The notes: a model not told the origin generated them from the sequence alone. 64,000 nucleotides of DNA from Saccharicrinis sp963667815 (GCA_963667815.1 OY764021.1); one strand, 5' to 3'. Positions 36,255-45,929 are shown, counted from the stretch's first letter. A program made the numbers and translations.

Positions 36255-37487
36255 ATGGTTACCCAACTTCAGAAAAAAAGACTAAGACTTTTTAAAGACA
36301 GGTTAAATATTTTGTTGGATATTGCTCAAACCATCAATGAGGATCACAGCATAGACGACCTTCTTTCTGAGTTTGAAATACTCCTAAGAGAAGAACTGGA
36401 GGTTGGGAAAGTGTTGGTATTCACTCAGATTAATGGCAAATGGAAAAATCTTTTAAATTCAGGAGTGAATAAAAATGAAGTTTTACATATTAATGTTGAA
36501 ACTGACTTGATCCAATACAAAAACATCGAAAATATCACCATATCACATCCTCCACAACTCAAAGGATTTGATGCAGTCATTCCTCTTTTTCATAGATTTA
36601 AGGCCATTGGTTTTGTTTTAATTGGAGATGTTGACGAAGAACATCAGGGAATTAGTCCTACCATTAAACATCTGAAGTTAATTCAAATCATTTCAAACCT
36701 GATTATTGTATTCATTGAAAATAAACGAATGCAAGAAGAGTTGCTTGAACAAGAGGTGATGCGCAAAGAGATGGAGCTGGCGTCCAGAATTCAAACACAA
36801 TTGGTTCCAGCCGACAATCATCTACCAATCAGTACTAAATATAGCATACATACTTTTTATCATCCTCAATTTGAAGTTGGTGGAGATTATTATGATTTTA
36901 TTAAACTGTCTAAAAATGTTTTAGGCTTTTGTATTGCAGATGTATCCGGGAAAGGAATTTCTGCAGCAATGCTAATGTCAAATTTTCAAGCTGTATTTAG
37001 GGCGCTCTTTACACCTGGTATTAACCTTAAAAAGCTAGCTCATATGCTAAATCAAAAGGTTAATCAGAGTGCCAATAGCGAAAAATTCATCACTATGTTT
37101 TTGGGTAAATACAATACCATTACCCGCAAGTTATCTTACATTAATGCAGGTCACCTTCCGCCAATGCTTTTCGATCCTAAAAAAAGACAATTGGTTAACC
37201 TCGATAAAGGATGTATTGGACTTGGTATGCTTGATGAAATTCCGGCCGTAGAAGTAGGCAAGATAAAAATTCCTCACGAAGCTAAATTTTTAGCCTTTAC
37301 TGATGGGTTAGTAGAACTTGAGACTGGTGGTGAAGTTGAATCGGGAATGCATGCTATTGAAGAAATCATTTCAAACAAATATGATGTTGAAAAGAACATG
37401 CAACAACTTAAAAATTTAATCAACGAACAACTTGAAATAGGTTCAGTTTTTGACGATATTTCTATTACTGCCATTCAATTTAAATAA
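36255..37487 (+). CDS. GAF-like plus SpoIIE-type serine phosphatase
   Basis: A 410-residue cytoplasmic protein. A GAF-like sensory region spans about 15-165, a short coiled-coil linker about 165-190, and a PP2C-SpoIIE phosphatase domain about 195-410. Metal-binding acidic motifs are visible: GGDYYDF, CIADVSGKGISAAMLM and FLAFTDGLVE. SpoIIE/RsbU-type phosphatases dephosphorylate anti-sigma factor antagonists in partner-switching systems. No STAS or anti-sigma kinase gene lies beside it, so its target is elsewhere. It stands alone and is convergent with the YfhO-like gene. Confidence 0.9.
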   Translation: MVTQLQKKRLRLFKDRLNILLDIAQTINEDHSIDDLLSEFEILLREELEVGKVLVFTQINGKWKNLLNSGVNKNEVLHINVETDLIQYKNIENITISHPPQLKGFDAVIPLFHRFKAIGFVLIGDVDEEHQGISPTIKHLKLIQIISNLIIVFIENKRMQEELLEQEVMRKEMELASRIQTQLVPADNHLPISTKYSIHTFYHPQFEVGGDYYDFIKLSKNVLGFCIADVSGKGISAAMLMSNFQAVFRALFTPGINLKKLAHMLNQKVNQSANSEKFITMFLGKYNTITRKLSYINAGHLPPMLFDPKKRQLVNLDKGCIGLGMLDEIPAVEVGKIKIPHEAKFLAFTDGLVELETGGEVESGMHAIEEIISNKYDVEKNMQQLKNLINEQLEIGSVFDDISITAIQFK

Positions 37488-37491
37488 AAAA

Positions 37492-37518
37492 AAGGAAGCT
37501 GAATAAATCAACTTCCTT
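37492..37518 (-). terminator. Terminator of the YfhO-like gene
   Basis: AAGGAAG (37492-37498) pairs with CTTCCTT (37512-37518); on the minus strand it is followed by eight T residues. It may also stop plus-strand transcription weakly. Confidence 0.6.
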
Positions 37519-37568
37519 ATCAAGTTTCTACAATACTAAAATTTACCTATACTGGTAAAAAGTATTTA

Positions 37569-40085
37569 TTATAATTTCCTTTCCTTCCAATATTTAAATC
37601 CTGCAAATGCAACAAGTAGCAATACTATTAACGAACTAATTAAAGCTAATATCTGTCCCATTTGATATGATTTTGGCTCAAACTTAAATATTAGCTCATG
37701 CTTTCCAGAAGGCAGCTTAACAGCTCTTAAAATGTAATTTGCTCTACAAATATCAATAGGCTGACCATCTAAATAAGCATTCCATCCTTTAGGATAATAT
37801 ATCTGAGAGAAAACTGCAACCTGATTTTGAGGTGATTGATACTGATATTTTAAGCGATTAGGCTCATATTCTGTAAGTTTAATTGATCCCTGAATTGAAT
37901 CTACACTATAATCATTTAAAGCTGAAAATTCAGAAACATTTACAATTGCCTTTTCCTTTAAATCAACATAATCAATAGCATCTATTGCTGCATCTGGTGT
38001 TTCTACCGAATAAGTTTCTTTTACAAACCATACATCACCCCAAGTATTTGTATTAACAATAGGTTCAGCATTAGGATTATAAACAATAAACTTACCATTG
38101 AGCATATTTAAAGCTGGCATTTCAGATAGCTTTTGCTGAATAGTTTGCTCATCTCCTTGTGTTTGAAGCGTTGATGTAAGTGTTTGCCAATCTTTAGCTA
38201 AATAATAATCAATCACATCCTGATATCTTCTTAATTTAGCACCATGGAAACCTCCAATAGATTGATGGTGATAAGATGTATTTACCTCAGTAAAAGGATT
38301 TCTATAAATAGTAAAAACTCTATCTCCATCTTTTTTAGCTGCATTGATCGCAATATCAGATGGTGTTAACTCGAACGTCTTATTAAGTTTTCGAGTACTT
38401 TGAAAATGGTCGTTATTTAAATATCTTTTATCAACACTCCATAGGTCGATAATAATTAACAAACCTAATCCCCAGATAACATACTTTCGAGGCAGTTTGT
38501 TGGTAGCATACAACCATAAGGATCCTGATGCAATTAATATAAAAGCAAAACTTCTAAAAGCATCAGCCTTTAGTAGGGCCATACGAGCCGTTTTTAAATT
38601 ATAAAGTAAGCCATTAAAGTATTCTGTTACTTGGGTTGCCTGAGCTGCATTTTGTTGAATATATTGTTGCTTTTGTTGCAATATGGCACTTAATTCCATA
38701 TCACTGATAAAATTAAAAAACGCAGCAGGAAAGAGATAAAACAACAAACTAACTCCACCTGTTAATCCAAATGCAGCTAAAAACTTCCAACTTTTTTCTT
38801 TTATAAGGTTAGGATTATTATATACTTCTCTTAAACCTAAAAATCCCAATGTAGGAATTGTGAATGAAGCAATAACCATAGCCATCTCAACCGTCCTGAA
38901 CTTGTTGTACAATGGAAAATGGTAAAACATAAAGTCAGTGAATCCAGAAAAATGTTTACCCCATGCTAAAAAGAATGAAAATATCGTTCCGGCTATTAAC
39001 CACCATTTATCAGGGCCTCTGAAAAAGAAAATACCGAGAAAGAATAAAAAACATATAATAGCACCAGCATATACAGGTCCTGAAGTAAAAGTTCTACCTC
39101 CCCAATATTGACTTTGTCCGGCAATAGTTTCTCTATACTTACTATCAACCTTTTCTAAAACCTGTTTATTATTACCAATAGCTTCAGATGCTCCTCCAAC
39201 TGCATTGGGAACTAACAAAGTCCAGGTTCCAATAGGTTCCAAACTCCAGTCTAAAGCGTAATCTTTGTCCAAACCACTATGGGCTTTATCTCCTTCTTTT
39301 GCCTCCAAATCAGATTTTCCCCTGATACTGTATTTCCCATATTCATAAGTTGTCCATAAATTTGAGATATTTGGTAGAATGGCTAAAAAAGCAGCAACAA
39401 CAAGAACTGCAGTAGATTTAGCAAACTTTGGCAATGATTTTTCTATTAGAGCATAAATAAATCTGGATATCACAATTATTCCTACCAATAAAGCCAGGTA
39501 ATAAGTAATTTGAACATGATTATAGGCTATTTGTAATCCCAAAGCTATTGCCGTAAATAATCCTCCTATCCATTTATTTCTATTATATGTAAACAGAACT
39601 CCGGCAACTACAGGAGCCATTAACCCAATGGTATATGCCTTAGTAATATGACCGGCTATTATAATAATGAGGTTATAGGAACCAAAGGCAAACGCTATTG
39701 CACCTACAAGGCTCATCCATTTATCAACTTTACAACTCAGCAAAAAGATATAAAAGCCTAATAGATATAAAAATAATATGGCTACGGTTTTATACGGTAA
39801 TCCTAATCGGGATATCCTATTTATATATGAATAAATATTTTTGGATGAATCGCCCTTTATTTGGTAAGCAGGCATACCTCCAAACATACTGTTTGTCCAT
39901 TGCGATTTTTCTCCAGTTTTTGCTTCATAGGATTTTAGCTCTTGCGCCATACCTATGGCATGACTTTGATCCAACTGGGGTAGTTCCTTATTTTCCAATA
40001 CCGGACTAAAATAAGCAAAACTCAATACCACAAATAATACAACCGAACCAATATAAGGAAGTAATGATTTAAACTTGTCTATCAT
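37569..40085 (-). CDS. YfhO family multi-pass membrane protein
   Basis: An 838-residue protein from the ATG at 40085 (MIDKFKSLLPYIG...); a further upstream ATG at 40127 adds 14 unlikely residues. It has about 12 or more membrane segments, mostly in the first 550 residues, and a C-terminal non-membrane domain (about 590-800) before a last helix. SMFGGMPAYQ and the acidic first loop (PVLENKELPQLDQSHA) match the YfhO family, GT-C-like proteins linked to glycosylation of surface polymers in Firmicutes. The role here is likely transfer of a sugar from a lipid carrier outside the membrane; the substrate is unknown. It has its own terminator. Confidence 0.85.
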   Translation of the reverse strand: MIDKFKSLLPYIGSVVLFVVLSFAYFSPVLENKELPQLDQSHAIGMAQELKSYEAKTGEKSQWTNSMFGGMPAYQIKGDSSKNIYSYINRISRLGLPYKTVAILFLYLLGFYIFLLSCKVDKWMSLVGAIAFAFGSYNLIIIIAGHITKAYTIGLMAPVVAGVLFTYNRNKWIGGLFTAIALGLQIAYNHVQITYYLALLVGIIVISRFIYALIEKSLPKFAKSTAVLVVAAFLAILPNISNLWTTYEYGKYSIRGKSDLEAKEGDKAHSGLDKDYALDWSLEPIGTWTLLVPNAVGGASEAIGNNKQVLEKVDSKYRETIAGQSQYWGGRTFTSGPVYAGAIICFLFFLGIFFFRGPDKWWLIAGTIFSFFLAWGKHFSGFTDFMFYHFPLYNKFRTVEMAMVIASFTIPTLGFLGLREVYNNPNLIKEKSWKFLAAFGLTGGVSLLFYLFPAAFFNFISDMELSAILQQKQQYIQQNAAQATQVTEYFNGLLYNLKTARMALLKADAFRSFAFILIASGSLWLYATNKLPRKYVIWGLGLLIIIDLWSVDKRYLNNDHFQSTRKLNKTFELTPSDIAINAAKKDGDRVFTIYRNPFTEVNTSYHHQSIGGFHGAKLRRYQDVIDYYLAKDWQTLTSTLQTQGDEQTIQQKLSEMPALNMLNGKFIVYNPNAEPIVNTNTWGDVWFVKETYSVETPDAAIDAIDYVDLKEKAIVNVSEFSALNDYSVDSIQGSIKLTEYEPNRLKYQYQSPQNQVAVFSQIYYPKGWNAYLDGQPIDICRANYILRAVKLPSGKHELIFKFEPKSYQMGQILALISSLIVLLLVAFAGFKYWKERKL

Positions 40086-40284
40086 GATTTTACATTTTTG
40101 AAGTGCTAAAAATATACAAAAACCCAATACTCTGCAATTATCGCTTGATTCTATTCTTTAACCACTGGGTTTGTATATTGAAGATGCTAAAATTATATTT
40201 CAATAGATTATAAATCCATCTGTTAACTCATGTTAAATGCAGTTATTCTACATTTTTTTGGCATGCACTTTGCAATCTTCTAAT

Positions 40285-40320
40285 ATGAAAGGCAAAAGCG
40301 TTTTTCACACATTAGGTTAG
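40285..40320 (+). other. Possible 11-codon ORF before a palindrome
   Basis: ATG to TAG encoding MKGKSVFHTLG on the plus strand, 12 nt before the palindrome. It could belong to a short transcript ending at that hairpin. There is no downstream gene on this strand, so it is not a leader peptide for an operon. Chance occurrence cannot be excluded. Confidence 0.2.
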
Positions 40321-40332
40321 GGTTTAAGTTTA

Positions 40333-40361
40333 TTAGCCGAAATGAAATTCATTTCGGCTAA
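40333..40361. terminator. Perfect 14-bp palindrome, possible terminator
   Basis: TTAGCCGAAATGAA and its exact complement flank a single central A. The plus-strand side is followed by a short T-rich run (AATTTTAAAC). It may end a small plus-strand transcript or be a binding site; no gene explains it. Confidence 0.4.
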
Positions 40362-40423
40362 TTTTAAACAACATTATTTTAGATCATACTTTTTCAATGA
40401 TAGATTACACATAGTCAAGTTAA

Positions 40424-40456
40424 CAAAAAAAAGAGGGATGTTTAATCCCTCTTTTT
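40424..40456 (-). terminator. Terminator of rfbB
   Basis: AAGAGGGAT (40431-40439) pairs with ATCCCTCTT (40445-40453); an A-run on the plus-strand left gives a T-run on the minus strand. It lies 3 bp after the rfbB stop. Confidence 0.8.
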
Positions 40457-40458
40457 AA

Positions 40459-41511
40459 CTATCTCTTCTCATATTGACTTTCGTAATACTTTTCATATGA
40501 ACCATCAGTAATACGATTCATCCATTCTTCATTGTCCAAATACCACTCAATTGTTTTTTCAATTCCTTCTTCAAACTGAAGAGAGGGTTTCCACCCTAAA
40601 TCTTTCATGAGTTTTGAGGAATCAATAGCATAACGCATATCATGCCCTGCTCTATCTTTTACAAAAGTGATTAATGAAGCTGAGGTTCCTGGCTCTCTGT
40701 CTAATTTCCTATCCATCACCTCACACATCTTTTTAATTAAATCGATGTTTGTCCATTCATTTATTCCACCAATATTATATGTTTCGCCAATTGTACCTTT
40801 ATGAAAGATCATATCTATAGCATTAGCATGATCTACCACAAAAAGCCAATCCCTAATATTTTCACCTTTCCCATAAATAGGAATAGATTTCATCTTTTTA
40901 ATATTATTTATAGCAAGAGGAATTAACTTTTCAGGAAACTGATTCGGCCCATAATTATTTGAACAATTTGATATGACCACTGGCATACCATAGGTATGAT
41001 AATAAGCCCTGACCAAATGATCACTACTAGCTTTTGAAGAAGAATACGGACTTCTTGGATCGTATGCTGTTGTTTCTGTAAATAAACCCTCTTCACCTAG
41101 AGATCCATATACCTCATCTGTAGAGATATGGTAGAATAGTTTATCTTCAAAGTTTCCATTCCAAACAGCTCGTGCAGCATTTAAAAGGTTTACCGTTCCT
41201 AAAATATTTGTTTTAATAAACGACAATGGATCTGAAATGGATCGATCAACATGCGACTCTGCAGCTAAATGAATAACACCGTCAAACTGATGCTCATGAA
41301 ATATCTTTGTCATTAAAGCCTCATCAACAATATCAGCTTTAATAAAATTATAATTTGGTTCAGACTCTATATCTTTCAAATTTTCTAAATTACCGGCATA
41401 GGTTAATGCATCTAAATTAAATATTTGATAATCAGGATAGTTTTTCACAAATAATCGTACTACGTGAGATCCAATAAAACCAGCACCTCCGGTAATTAAA
41501 ATCTTCTTCAT
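40459..41511 (-). CDS. rfbB: dTDP-glucose 4,6-dehydratase
   Basis: A 350-residue extended SDR enzyme (a tandem ATG allows one residue more). It has the NAD-binding GGAGFIGSHVV, the catalytic YxxxK in YSSSKASSDH and the Asp-Glu active-site pair in STDEVYGSLG, typical of RmlB. It converts dTDP-glucose to the 4-keto-6-deoxy sugar used for rhamnose and related surface sugars. The rfbA, rfbC and rfbD genes are not adjacent. It lies downstream of galE on the same strand, with a terminator between them. Confidence 0.93.
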   Translation of the reverse strand: MKKILITGGAGFIGSHVVRLFVKNYPDYQIFNLDALTYAGNLENLKDIESEPNYNFIKADIVDEALMTKIFHEHQFDGVIHLAAESHVDRSISDPLSFIKTNILGTVNLLNAARAVWNGNFEDKLFYHISTDEVYGSLGEEGLFTETTAYDPRSPYSSSKASSDHLVRAYYHTYGMPVVISNCSNNYGPNQFPEKLIPLAINNIKKMKSIPIYGKGENIRDWLFVVDHANAIDMIFHKGTIGETYNIGGINEWTNIDLIKKMCEVMDRKLDREPGTSASLITFVKDRAGHDMRYAIDSSKLMKDLGWKPSLQFEEGIEKTIEWYLDNEEWMNRITDGSYEKYYESQYEKR

Positions 41512-41572
41512 CAATTTATTTTTTTATAGGATTTTAAATTATCTGCAAGATATGACTATTGAGAATAAAAAA

Positions 41573-41601
41573 AAAGGTTGTTCTGTGATAGAACAACCTT
41601 T
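41573..41601 (-). terminator. Terminator of galE
   Basis: AAAGGTTGTTCT (41573-41584) pairs perfectly with AGAACAACCTTT (41590-41601). On the minus strand it is followed by nine T residues. Confidence 0.85.
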
Positions 41602-41621
41602 AAATAATTATTTGAAGAATC

Positions 41622-42650
41622 TTAGTTTAGTCCTCTTACATTTTTTTCCCATTTCCAGGCTGATGCTAAAGTCTCTTCTAGAGATTTTTCAGATTTCCAA
41701 CCTAATTCAGTATTTCCATAAGATGTATCAGCCCAAATTTTTTCAATATCACCCCCACGTCTTCCAACAATCTTATATTTTAAATCAACACCAGTTACTT
41801 CAATAAAGGCTTTAACCAACTGCATTACTGAATATCCCTCACCAGTTCCAACATTGAAAAATTCGTAGTTATTTTTCTTTTTATCCTCAATTAATCTGTT
41901 GATAGCAACAACATGTGCTTTTGCTAAATCAACCACATTAATATAATCGCGAATTGCAGTACCATCAGGAGTATCATAGTCATCACCAAAAATACTTAAC
42001 TCTTCTCTTAAACCTGCTGCAGTTTGCGTTATAAATGGCACAAGGTTGTTTGGTACACCTACTGGCAATTCACCAATTAATCCTGACTCATGAGCTCCAA
42101 TTGGGTTAAAATAACGAAGTGCAATACAATTTAAATCTTCATTTGTTTTACAAAAATCACGCATAATATCTTCGCAAATAGCCTTTGTGTTTCCATATGG
42201 TGATTCAGCTTCTTTTCTTGGAGTAGCTTCTGTTACCGGTAATTTATCTGGTTGCCCATAAACCGTACATGATGAAGAAAATACCATATGTTTTACACCA
42301 TATTTTTTCATGCCTGATAATAAATTAAGCAAGGAATTAATATTGTTTCGGTAATATTCTAATGGTTTTTGAACAGACTCACCAACTGCTTTGAATGCTG
42401 CAAAATGAATAATTGCTTCTATACCTGTATACTTATTAAAAAATTGATCTGTTAAAATACTATCTGACAAATCAAATTTTTCGAATGCTGGGCGAATACC
42501 TGAAATCTTTTCAATATTATCCAAAACCTCGATTTGAGAATTTGAAAGGTCATCAACAATTACAACATCAAAACCTGAATTCTGTAATTCAACCACAGTA
42601 TGTGAACCAATATAACCAGTTCCACCAGTAACTAATATTTGCTTGCTCAT
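41622..42650 (-). CDS. galE: UDP-glucose 4-epimerase
   Basis: A 342-residue SDR epimerase. It has GGTGYIGSHTVVEL, the SSSCTVYG segment with catalytic Ser/Thr, and YxxxK in SPYGNTK. NPIGAHESGLIGE and the GVPNNLVPFI segment are the standard GalE pattern for substrate binding. It interconverts UDP-glucose and UDP-galactose for surface glycans and galactose use. It is monocistronic, with its own terminator before the rfbB gene. Confidence 0.95.
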   Translation of the reverse strand: MSKQILVTGGTGYIGSHTVVELQNSGFDVVIVDDLSNSQIEVLDNIEKISGIRPAFEKFDLSDSILTDQFFNKYTGIEAIIHFAAFKAVGESVQKPLEYYRNNINSLLNLLSGMKKYGVKHMVFSSSCTVYGQPDKLPVTEATPRKEAESPYGNTKAICEDIMRDFCKTNEDLNCIALRYFNPIGAHESGLIGELPVGVPNNLVPFITQTAAGLREELSIFGDDYDTPDGTAIRDYINVVDLAKAHVVAINRLIEDKKKNNYEFFNVGTGEGYSVMQLVKAFIEVTGVDLKYKIVGRRGGDIEKIWADTSYGNTELGWKSEKSLEETLASAWKWEKNVRGLN

Positions 42651-42855
42651 ATTTTTTTAAATTAAAACTTCTTGTTAATGTGAACGTAAAAGTAATAAAA
42701 TACTTGTCATCACAAACATGTTTTGTAGAATATATTTTCATAACACTCTGTTTATAAATATTATAAACAGGTGGGTACTGGTCGGTTTTACCTAGTTTTC
42801 AACATATTATCAACAGATGTTAAAAAGAGGTCTGTACATTCAGCTATAATTTTAT

Positions 42856-42863
42856 TATTTTTG
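42856..42863 (+). promoter_or_regulatory. -7 promoter element of the HU/SPOR gene
   Basis: TATTTTTG, an exact consensus match, only 4 nt before the ATG at 42868. The transcript should start at or just after the start codon region, so it is near-leaderless. Confidence 0.55.
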
Positions 42864-42867
42864 CAAT

Positions 42868-43812
42868 ATGCTTAATCTTGAGAAACACATATCAGAATTA
42901 TTATATCAGTACGACTGTGTAATTGTTCCAAATCTTGGAGGATTTGTTGCAAATAATATTTCAGCACAGTTTAATGAGAAAACAGGGATTTTTAATCCTC
43001 CCAGCAGAGAAATAGGTTTTAATAAAAGCTTGTCATACAACGATGGACTTTTAATAAATTATATCGCTAAGTGCGAGAAATTGCCCTATGAGGAAGTTCA
43101 AGATAAATTATTAAAGCATATTAGCATCCTTAAATATCAACTTGTTAAAGGAGAAACACTTCAATTTGCCAATATTGGTAATTTAAAAGCTGATAATCTG
43201 GGTAATCCATACTTTATTGCTGAGAAAGAAAACCCTTTTGCTACTGAAAGTTTTGGTTTAAGCACCTTCCACTTTAATACTCTTGAACAGGAAAAAGAAC
43301 TTAACGACAGATCAAGACATTTAGTAAGAAAGACATTACAATCAAGAAGCGTTCGACAAATTGCAGCTAGCATTACGTTACTTTTAGGTTTAATGTTTAT
43401 TTCTCCTGAAATAGAAAATCCATCTCAGTTCAGTTCATTTTCTAATATGATTCCTCAGCTGGAGACAACTACAACAAATACTTCAATTATAGAAGATAAA
43501 GCAATTCCGGTTGCTGATCAAACAACATTAATTGAGGAGGAAGTTGCAAGCGAACCAATTGAGAAAACAATAACACCAGAAAATAAATATTTTATTATTG
43601 GAGGTAGTTTTAAGTATGAAAAACCTGCTTTGGATTATATCAATAAACTAAATAAGAGAGGCATTAATACTGCTGAAATTTTAAATAGTGACAAAGGTAG
43701 ATTCAGAGTATCACTTGAAGCATTTACAAGTAAAGACGAGGCTAGCATGGCTTTAAACAAATACCGAAAAAATAATGGATATAGCTCAGCCTGGTTATTT
43801 ACTAAAAATTAA
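42868..43812 (+). CDS. HU-CCDC81-like and SPOR domain membrane protein
   Basis: A 314-residue protein. The N-terminal part (about 1-130) has the signature of the prokaryotic HU-like domains related to CCDC81 (DCVIVPNLGGFVANN, NPPSREIGFNKSLSYNDGLL, GETLQFANIG). A single membrane segment lies near 167-185 (IAASITLLLGLMFIS). A polar linker is followed by a C-terminal SPOR domain (about 236-314, KYFIIGGSFKYEKPALDYINKL). SPOR binds peptidoglycan lacking stem peptides at division sites, and the HU-like domain may bind DNA or protein in the cytoplasm, so the protein could bridge the nucleoid and the division wall. That role is inferred. Confidence 0.88.
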   Translation: MLNLEKHISELLYQYDCVIVPNLGGFVANNISAQFNEKTGIFNPPSREIGFNKSLSYNDGLLINYIAKCEKLPYEEVQDKLLKHISILKYQLVKGETLQFANIGNLKADNLGNPYFIAEKENPFATESFGLSTFHFNTLEQEKELNDRSRHLVRKTLQSRSVRQIAASITLLLGLMFISPEIENPSQFSSFSNMIPQLETTTTNTSIIEDKAIPVADQTTLIEEEVASEPIEKTITPENKYFIIGGSFKYEKPALDYINKLNKRGINTAEILNSDKGRFRVSLEAFTSKDEASMALNKYRKNNGYSSAWLFTKN

Positions 43813-43838
43813 AATACCAACTAGTTTATAATATACAA

Positions 43839-43871
43839 CAAAGGCTGCTAAATTTAGCAGCCTTTGTTTTT
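43839..43871. terminator. Bidirectional terminator
   Basis: A perfect 28-bp palindrome (43839-43866, arms CAAAGGCTGCTAAA and complement) followed by T residues on the plus side. It serves the HU/SPOR gene and the convergent metG. Confidence 0.85.
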
Positions 43872-43892
43872 ACATCCTATTCTGTAATATTT

Positions 43893-45929
43893 TTATCTTA
43901 CTTCTGAACCTGGTTTAATATCTTTAGATGGCTGAACAAATACCAACTCTCCATTAGCATCCTCTCCCATCAAAATCATTCCTTGCGATTCTATACCTTT
44001 AATTTTTCGAGGTGCAAGATTTACCAAAATACTTACTTGTTTCCCAATAATATCTTCAGGTTTATAATATTCGGCAATACCAGAAACAACTGTTCGCCTA
44101 TCAATACCCGTATCAATTAATAACTTTAAAAGCTTTTTAGTTTTAGCAACTTTTTCTGCTTCCAAAATTGTTCCAATTCGAATATCCATTTTTGTAAAAT
44201 CATCAAACGAAATATTCTCTTTTGCTGGAGCTGCTGTTTTTGCAGCTGCTTCATTGGCAGTTTTTGTAGCTTCTAATCTATCAAGCTGCTTTTGAATTGT
44301 TTCATCTTCAATTTTAGCAAATAACAATTCAGGTTTATTTACCATATGACCTGGTTGTAATAAATCTGTTTTACCCAAACCAGACCAATTAACACCAGTT
44401 AGATTGATCATATTTTGTAATTTAACTGCGCTAAATGGCAAGAATGGCTCCATTAAAACAGATAAATTTGCAGTAATTTGTAAGGACACATACATAATTG
44501 TCTTTACTCTTTCCTCATCTGTTTTAATCAATTTCCAAGGCTCTGTATCTGCCAAATATTTATTACCTAAACGAGCCAAATTCATCATTTCTTTGATCGC
44601 TTCACGAAAACGATATTGATCTAAGCTAGTTTGAACTTTATTAACAATCACAGAAATTTCTTCAAGACTTTGCTTATCAAAATCCTCAACTACAGAACCC
44701 ATTTCTGGTGTTTTACCATCATAATACTTATGAGTTAAAACAATAGCTCTGTTTACAAAGTTTCCTAAAATAGCTACAAGCTCATTATTATTACGTGCTT
44801 GAAAATCTTTCCAGGTAAAGTCATTATCTTTAGTTTCTGGAGCATTTGCAGCCAAAACATAACGTAATACATCTTGCTGATCTTTAAAATCTTCAAGATA
44901 CTCATGCAGCCAAACAGCCCAGTTTCTTGAAGTTGAAATTTTATCTCCTTCAAGATTTAAGAACTCATTTGCGGGAACATTTTCAGGAAGATTAAACGAT
45001 CCTTCTGCTTTTAACATTGATGGAAATACAATACAGTGAAATACAATATTATCTTTCCCAATAAAATGAAGTAGCTTTGTTTCTTTATCTTTCCAATACT
45101 TTTCCCACTCCGGAGTTAATTCTTTTGTAGCTGAAATATATCCAATTGGGGCATCAAACCATACATAAAGAACCTTACCATCAGCTCCATCAACAGGGAC
45201 AGGAACACCCCAGTCTAAATCACGACTCACGGCTCTTGGTTGTAATCCTTGATCAATCCATGACTTACACTGTCCGTAAACGTTAGCTTTCCATTCTTTA
45301 TGATCCTCTAAAATCCATTTTTTCAAAAATGGTTCGTGTTTGTCTAAAGGCAAATACCAATGCTTGGTTTTTTTAATAATCGGTACACTACCAGAAATAA
45401 CAGAAACAGGATTTTTTAGATCTGTTGCATTTAATGAGGTTCCACAACTTTCACATTGATCACCATAAGCACCATCATTTCCACAATGCGGACAGGTTCC
45501 TGTAATATATCTGTCAGCCAAAAACTGCTTTGCTTCTTCATCGTAATATTGATCCGACTCTTTTTCTATAAATTCACCTTTTTCATAAAGTGTTTTAAAA
45601 AATTCAGATGCCGTTTCGTAATGAGTTTCTGTTGTCGTTCTTGAATAAATGTCAAAGGTAATACCAAACTCCTGGAATGATTTTTTTATAATTCCATGAT
45701 ATCTATCTACAATATCCTGAGGGGTTACACCTTCATTTTTAGCTTTTAAAGTGATAGGAACACCATGTTCATCAGACCCTCCAATTAGCAAAACATCCTC
45801 TCCCTTCATTCTAAGATATCTTACATAAATATCTGCAGGCACATAAACCCCTGCAAGGTGACCTATATGAACCGGTCCATTTGCATATGGAAGAGCGGTG
45901 GTAACAAGTGTTCTTTTAAAATTATCCAT
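43893..45929 (-). CDS. metG: Methionyl-tRNA synthetase
   Basis: A 678-residue class I synthetase. HIGH is at residues 21-24, the zinc knuckle cysteines are C146, C149, C159 and C162, and the KMSKS loop is the KISTS variant starting at Lys330, which is normal for this enzyme in Bacteroidota. The C-terminal domain (about 575-678, KMDIRIGTILEAEKV) is the EMAP/Trbp111-type tRNA-binding module. It charges tRNA-Met in the cytoplasm. A hairpin with a U-rich tail lies in the 5' leader, between the promoter element and the start codon. Confidence 0.97.
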   Translation of the reverse strand: MDNFKRTLVTTALPYANGPVHIGHLAGVYVPADIYVRYLRMKGEDVLLIGGSDEHGVPITLKAKNEGVTPQDIVDRYHGIIKKSFQEFGITFDIYSRTTTETHYETASEFFKTLYEKGEFIEKESDQYYDEEAKQFLADRYITGTCPHCGNDGAYGDQCESCGTSLNATDLKNPVSVISGSVPIIKKTKHWYLPLDKHEPFLKKWILEDHKEWKANVYGQCKSWIDQGLQPRAVSRDLDWGVPVPVDGADGKVLYVWFDAPIGYISATKELTPEWEKYWKDKETKLLHFIGKDNIVFHCIVFPSMLKAEGSFNLPENVPANEFLNLEGDKISTSRNWAVWLHEYLEDFKDQQDVLRYVLAANAPETKDNDFTWKDFQARNNNELVAILGNFVNRAIVLTHKYYDGKTPEMGSVVEDFDKQSLEEISVIVNKVQTSLDQYRFREAIKEMMNLARLGNKYLADTEPWKLIKTDEERVKTIMYVSLQITANLSVLMEPFLPFSAVKLQNMINLTGVNWSGLGKTDLLQPGHMVNKPELLFAKIEDETIQKQLDRLEATKTANEAAAKTAAPAKENISFDDFTKMDIRIGTILEAEKVAKTKKLLKLLIDTGIDRRTVVSGIAEYYKPEDIIGKQVSILVNLAPRKIKGIESQGMILMGEDANGELVFVQPSKDIKPGSEVR

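Larger units (their letters stand above)
40086..40458. other. Intergenic region, 373 bp, with palindrome and terminator
   Basis: Between the YfhO-like and rfbB genes, both on the minus strand. It holds an 11-codon plus-strand ORF (40285-40320), a perfect 14-bp palindrome (40333-40361) and the rfbB terminator (40424-40456). See the separate entries. Confidence 0.45.

Noticed and set aside
44940..44945. KISTS in place of KMSKS in MetG
   Set aside because: This is a normal variant for the enzyme in Bacteroidota, not a lesion.
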